Of a DNA stretch of 57,513 bases, positions 53,859 to 57,513 are shown in pieces (position 1 is the first letter of the stretch; every line of letters starts with the position of its first letter). The stretch covers positions 1 through 57,513 of the forward strand of contig NZ_JADEXU010000038.1 of NCBI RefSeq assembly GCF_015206895.1, read 5' to 3'. The notes under the pieces were generated by a model. It had not been told where the DNA came from, ran no database searches, and worked only from the letters and a program-made list of their open reading frames with translations. Made by a program: the position numbers and the translations under genes. Source of the DNA: Nostoc sp. LEGE 12450. GTDB taxonomy: Bacteria > Cyanobacteriota > Cyanobacteriia > Cyanobacteriales > Nostocaceae.

Positions 53859-54842
53859 TTAATTGATTACTCCTGAAAGTGGGTGCAATATTGTTAAATG
53901 AAAGCTATGCCTAGTTTCAGCTTTCAAATACCGTTCTTGCAAAGGTTGCCACTGCTGCCACGACTGATAACGATTTTCAGTTAACAAACTAGCAAGGGTA
54001 GGCAACTCAGTCTTAATTTCTGATTTAAATACCTTTTCAAGCCAGTCAGTTAAGACTGCACTATCTTGCATCGTACCCAAAATTTCTTGGATATTTTTCA
54101 CTTCTGTCATATAAGCTCCGTAAGACTCACCATATAAGTCTGTAAATAACTCCATCTGGTAGCGTATACGTTTAGCTTCTTTTCGCAAACTATGCAGAAT
54201 TTCGCCTTGTGTTGTTAATTGTTTTTCTATCTTTTCTGGTTCCCAGTTCTTCTGAATTTTTATCTCTGCTTCTACAAGTTGAGTGCCAATTAGCCAACCT
54301 GGATGTAGTAAAAAGTTACTCACTTCTGGCAGAAGTAAATCTGGTAGTACTTGTTGGATAGTAATAGATGCTAATGGTTGATAAGTTGGTTTGTCTAACC
54401 ACTTATCTAATGCCTCTTTTAAAGACTTATAAGATTCATCTTTTAACGTTTTCTGTACACTTAATGCTACATCTTCACGTTGTTTAGCTAAAGCGTTGAA
54501 AGCTGTTTGTAAAGATTCTTGTTCTTTGTGGGGTAAGTTTGGTTTGTAATTGTTTTCCAAACTTTCTTTGAGTACGTCTAAATCTCGCAGATTACCAAGA
54601 CGACGGGCTATTTTACCAATATTTTTATCGCTGATTGGTTTTGGTAAATCTATTGCTAGTCCAAACCTAGTTACAGCCGTGCGTAAACGACGCATTCCTA
54701 CTCGCATTTGATGAAGCGCTTCTGGATCTTCATCTTTCTTTACTGATTTTTCCCACTTCAAGGTTTTCTTAAAGTGTTTTTGAATCGCTTGGTAGGCGTA
54801 GTCCCCTAGAGTTTTTACCGTGGTTTGTGTGGCTAATTTCAT
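53859..54842 (-). CDS. CHAD-domain protein
   Basis: 327 aa, wholly helical. CHAD motifs: ALHQMRVGMRRLRTAVTRF with the conserved HxxRV and R pairs, ARRLGNLRDLDVLKE, and LHSLRKEAKRIRYQMELF followed by LGTMQDSAVLTDWL. CHAD domains bind inorganic polyphosphate, and some are found with CYTH triphosphatase domains; here CHAD stands alone. Likely cytosolic and polyphosphate-granule associated. ATG at 54840-54842. The neighbouring DUF3616 gene is divergent. Confidence 0.95.
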   Translation of the reverse strand: MKLATQTTVKTLGDYAYQAIQKHFKKTLKWEKSVKKDEDPEALHQMRVGMRRLRTAVTRFGLAIDLPKPISDKNIGKIARRLGNLRDLDVLKESLENNYKPNLPHKEQESLQTAFNALAKQREDVALSVQKTLKDESYKSLKEALDKWLDKPTYQPLASITIQQVLPDLLLPEVSNFLLHPGWLIGTQLVEAEIKIQKNWEPEKIEKQLTTQGEILHSLRKEAKRIRYQMELFTDLYGESYGAYMTEVKNIQEILGTMQDSAVLTDWLEKVFKSEIKTELPTLASLLTENRYQSWQQWQPLQERYLKAETRHSFHLTILHPLSGVIN

Positions 54843-55124
54843 AATTGAGCTTAATTACTACCTCATGAGGTTATTGCATAATAACATTAGTTAAAAATTT
54901 ATATCTAGTTTTAATATATTTTTTATTCAATGAACTTGTTACGCTTTTTATTACTATTGATAGTATGCAACTATCAATAGTAATATACACTATCTACCAA
55001 AGGTCTAAAGAGCCCATTCGCCTTTGCAATTTAACATGACGATTTCTAAAAATTTTTATATGAAATTAAATAATCTATTATGATAACATGATTAATCTTT
55101 TTGCAATCATCAGGATGATTTAAA

Positions 55125-56192
55125 ATGTCAAACTCACATTTGCTTAATCAAGTTATCTTGACTTTTATAGATAATTTTAAAGAACATAGAGAAGATTTAT
55201 CAGCATTGTTGCTAACACATCAGAAATATTTATGGTTAGGGTCAGATGAAACTTCAACTATTGAGCGTCTGTCTTTAGTTGATACTGATAAATTTACAGA
55301 CCATCAACAATTTCGGGTAGCAGAATTTATCAACCTACCTGCAACAGAAAATGAAGAAATAGATATCGAGGGACTTGCTTACACTGATGATTATCTATGG
55401 TTTGTTGGTTCTCATAGCTACAAACGTAAAAAGCCTAAACCTGATAAGACTGATGCACAAAACTTTAAACGGCTAGCAAAAATTGAATCAGAACCTAACC
55501 GTTACGTCTTAGGACGGATTCCTCTAATAAACGGTAGCTTATTCTCATCTTGTCCACATCCCCAAAATCCAGATGTGCAGTTGAATGCCGCTAAACTAGA
55601 GGTAACGGAACAGGGTAATTTGCTAATGACAGCTTTGGCAGATGACCCTCATTTAGGCTTGTTTATCAAGGCATCAATTCCAGGAAAAGATAATGGCTTT
55701 GATATTGAAGGAATAGGCGTTTATCAAAGCCGGATTTTTTTGGGTTTGCGTGGCCCTGTATTGCGGGGTTGGGCTATGGTGCTAGAAATTGAGTTAGAAG
55801 ATTCTAGCCCTGGAATTCTGAAACTGCGGCAAATTGGGGAAGCAAAGGAATTATATAAAAAGCATTTTGTCTGGTTGAATGGTTTGGGAATCCGGGATTT
55901 ATGTGTAGATGGCAAAGATTTGTTGATTTTAGCTGGCCCAACGATGGATTTAGATGGCCCCGTGCAAATTTATCGTTGGGTTAATGGCGTGAATCTGCGA
56001 GAAAATGTCTTTAGCAATCCAGATTTTGTCCAAGATATTCCTTATGGAAATCGGGAAGATCATGCTGAGGGAATGACGCTGTTTCAGGATGTGGCTGGTA
56101 TACCTTCGCTATTGGTAGTTTATGACTCTCCAGCAAAAAGTAGGCTGGTGGGTGATGGTAGTGTAATAGCGGATGTGTTTAAGATGGAATAA
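55125..56192 (+). CDS. DUF3616 domain protein
   Basis: 355 aa without a signal peptide. It has the DUF3616 pattern: YLWLGSDETSTIERLSLVD, DIEGLAYTDDYLWFVGSHS, FDIEGIGVYQSRIFLGLRGP, DLCVDGKDLLILAGPTMDLDG and REDHAEGMTLFQD, which suggest a beta-propeller-like structure with repeated D-E-G motifs. A basic, Lys-rich segment near 100-125 is KRKKPKPDKT. Function of the family is unknown. It is divergent from the CHAD gene and convergent with the NIL-ferredoxin gene. Confidence 0.9.
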   Translation: MSNSHLLNQVILTFIDNFKEHREDLSALLLTHQKYLWLGSDETSTIERLSLVDTDKFTDHQQFRVAEFINLPATENEEIDIEGLAYTDDYLWFVGSHSYKRKKPKPDKTDAQNFKRLAKIESEPNRYVLGRIPLINGSLFSSCPHPQNPDVQLNAAKLEVTEQGNLLMTALADDPHLGLFIKASIPGKDNGFDIEGIGVYQSRIFLGLRGPVLRGWAMVLEIELEDSSPGILKLRQIGEAKELYKKHFVWLNGLGIRDLCVDGKDLLILAGPTMDLDGPVQIYRWVNGVNLRENVFSNPDFVQDIPYGNREDHAEGMTLFQDVAGIPSLLVVYDSPAKSRLVGDGSVIADVFKME

Positions 56193-56215
56193 GATAAATT
56201 TTGGTTTTTGGGTTG

Positions 56216-56620
56216 TTAAAGGTTAGTGGAGATTGCTTGTACGGGACAAGTGGGGATACATTGTTCGCAGACGATACAACGCGATCGCGTGAATGTCAGT
56301 TTGTATGTCTCTGGGTGGAGAGTGAGGGCTTCGGTAGGACAAACCCCAGTACACAAGCCACAATGGACACAGACATCCTCGTCGATCGCAATTTCGCCTA
56401 AAGTATAAGAGACGTTAACATGGCGCGATCGCATCCACTCGATAGCGGCATCTAGTTGATCGATATCTCCTGCTAGTTCCACTACTAGTTTGCCAATTTG
56501 ATTTGGGGCAACTTGGGCACGGATAATATTAGCAGCGACGTTGAATTCTTTGGCCAGTACGTAAGTGACTGGCATTTGCACGGCGCGTTTCGGGAAGGTT
56601 AGTGTTACTCGTTTTTTCAC
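56216..56620 (-). CDS. NIL-domain 4Fe-4S ferredoxin
   Basis: 134 aa. The first 75 residues are a NIL domain (VTLTFPKRAVQMPVTYVLAK, GKLVVELAGD). Two [4Fe-4S] motifs follow: CVHCGLCTGVCP and CIVCEQCIPTCP. NIL domains are found at the end of methionine ABC ATPases and may sense or bind sulfur amino acids; in cyanobacteria this fusion is annotated as a NIL-domain ferredoxin, implying a role in sulfur or redox metabolism. It ends 24 bp past the DUF3616 stop, convergent. Confidence 0.95.
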   Translation of the reverse strand: MKKRVTLTFPKRAVQMPVTYVLAKEFNVAANIIRAQVAPNQIGKLVVELAGDIDQLDAAIEWMRSRHVNVSYTLGEIAIDEDVCVHCGLCTGVCPTEALTLHPETYKLTFTRSRCIVCEQCIPTCPVQAISTNL

Positions 56621-56807
56621 AGGTTTAGCAGAGGGTTTTTTCTGTTGTAGCGTATTGGAAGTTTTATGACTCGAAGAAACATTTAGACGATGTAGGCAGT
56701 AGGGAATGGTGTGGTTTAATTATTTAAAAAGCACTGTAAAATATTTTGCAATTTAAGTTTATTAGTTGTTATTTATTGTATCCATTTTAACTTGGAAAGC
56801 TTTTAAC

Positions 56808-57513
56808 ATGAAAATATTAATTGTAGAAGATGATGAGTTAAATGCATATACACTGACTAACCTTTTGACTAACCAAAACTATGCGGTTGAAGTTGCCACT
56901 GATGGCGATGCTGCCTGGGATTGTATTCAAGCTTACGATTATGATTTAATTCTCCTGGATGTAGTTTTGCCCAAGTTGGATGGCATTAGTCTTTGTCGTA
57001 AAATCCGGTCTAATGGTCTGCAAATGCCGATCTTGTTGATGACGGGGCGCAATAGTACTCATGAGAAAGCAATCGGCTTAGATGCAGGTGCAGACGATTA
57101 TTTAGTTAAACCCTTTGATATAGAAGAGTTAGTTGCTCGTATAAGGGCGCTGTTGCGTCGCCCAGCCGTAACCTCGCAACCGGTGCTGGAGTCTGGGAAG
57201 TTGCGCCTAGACCCTAGTAGCTGTGAAGCAATTTATGCTGGAAATCTGCTCCCACTTACCCCAAAAGAGTTTGCTCTGTTAGAACTATTCTTGCGAAATA
57301 GTCGTCGGGTGTTTAGCTGTGGCATGATTTTAGAGCATCTTTGGTCTTATGAAGATACTCCCCAAGAAGAAGCTGTTCGCACTCATATCAAAGGGTTACG
57401 ACAAAAACTTAAAGCTGTAGGAGCGCCCGGTGATTTGGTTGAAACAGTTTATGGTATTGGCTATCGTCTGAAACCTCTGGAAGAGGATAAGCACAGGGGC
57501 GCAGGGGCAGGGG
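56808..57513 (+). CDS. OmpR/PhoB-type response regulator, cut by window end
   Basis: Read by eye from ATG 56808 (GGAAAG upstream), the frame stays open to the last base, at least 235 codons. The receiver domain starts MKILIVEDDELNAY, with the acidic pair E7/D8-D9, phospho-acceptor D51 (LILLDVVLPKLDG), and K101 (LVKPF). A winged-helix effector domain follows from about 130 (LPLTPKEFALLELFLRNSRR, VRTHIKGLRQKL and ETVYGIGYRLK). The tail after residue 225 continues off the window with GC-rich STRR-like sequence, so the real protein may be longer (a hybrid or HPt extension). No kinase gene adjacent except the photosensor 3.3 kb upstream. Confidence 0.9.
   Translation, partial: MKILIVEDDELNAYTLTNLLTNQNYAVEVATDGDAAWDCIQAYDYDLILLDVVLPKLDGISLCRKIRSNGLQMPILLMTGRNSTHEKAIGLDAGADDYLVKPFDIEELVARIRALLRRPAVTSQPVLESGKLRLDPSSCEAIYAGNLLPLTPKEFALLELFLRNSRRVFSCGMILEHLWSYEDTPQEEAVRTHIKGLRQKLKAVGAPGDLVETVYGIGYRLKPLEEDKHRGAGAG

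Noticed and set aside
1..57513. CRISPR arrays, rRNA, intact IS transposases, prophage genes
   Set aside because: None seen on either strand; repeats found are STRR, palindromes and MITE-like elements, without spacer-repeat periodicity.

Overview
The window looks like chromosome from a filamentous, heterocyst-type cyanobacterium of the Nostoc/Anabaena group. The evidence is dense HIP1 octamers (GCGATCGC), heptanucleotide STRR repeats, small dispersed palindromes and MITE-like elements, cyanobacterial genes (psbO, a group-3 sigF, crtW, CbiG-CobJ fusion, FO synthase cofG) and a gene order sigF-psbO ... ftsQ-ftsZ-gshB-glutaredoxin that I recall from Anabaena sp. PCC 7120. No tRNA, rRNA, CRISPR array, intact transposase or phage gene was seen. 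Assignments come from reading motifs by eye; no database search was run.

Layout. 1-5.8 kb: small membrane, YbjQ-type, TPR and lipoprotein genes, a decayed ABC-ATPase pseudogene, and sigF. 6.5-8.6 kb: psbO and a small conserved-looking protein. 8.7-15.2 kb: a two-gene minus-strand unit, a P-loop ATPase followed by a 1681-residue TPR/nSTAND-NTPase/transmembrane/14-blade WD40 protein. 15.8-20.8 kb: division genes ftsQ and ftsZ with a possible small ORF between them, then glutathione synthetase and glutaredoxin. 21-31.4 kb: a PEP-CTERM surface protein, hflX (apparently with a non-canonical AUA start), cofG, carotenoid ketolase crtW, an SDR enzyme, a START-like protein, a Cys-rich protein, a radical SAM enzyme and a SemiSWEET.

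31.7-44.5 kb: a cobalamin riboswitch leads a DUF1636-cobK operon. A second ATPase-WD40 protein (1202 aa) follows, then a BMP-type lipoprotein, an acyl-CoA synthetase, an FMN reductase and the CbiG-CobJ fusion, so two cobalamin loci lie 10 kb apart. 44.5-57.5 kb: a candidate small RNA, tRNA 2'-phosphotransferase, an anion permease, a peptidoglycan-binding protein, an ArsA ATPase with an Hsp20-like tail, a phytochrome/cyanobacteriochrome multi-GAF histidine kinase, CHAD and DUF3616 proteins, a NIL-ferredoxin, and an OmpR-type response regulator cut by the window end.

The most notable points are the predicted AUA start of hflX, the Cph2-like plus tandem cyanobacteriochrome kinase, the two WD40/NTPase proteins that share linker, tail and blade number, the candidate sRNA, and several MITE-like repeat families with near-identical copies inside the window.
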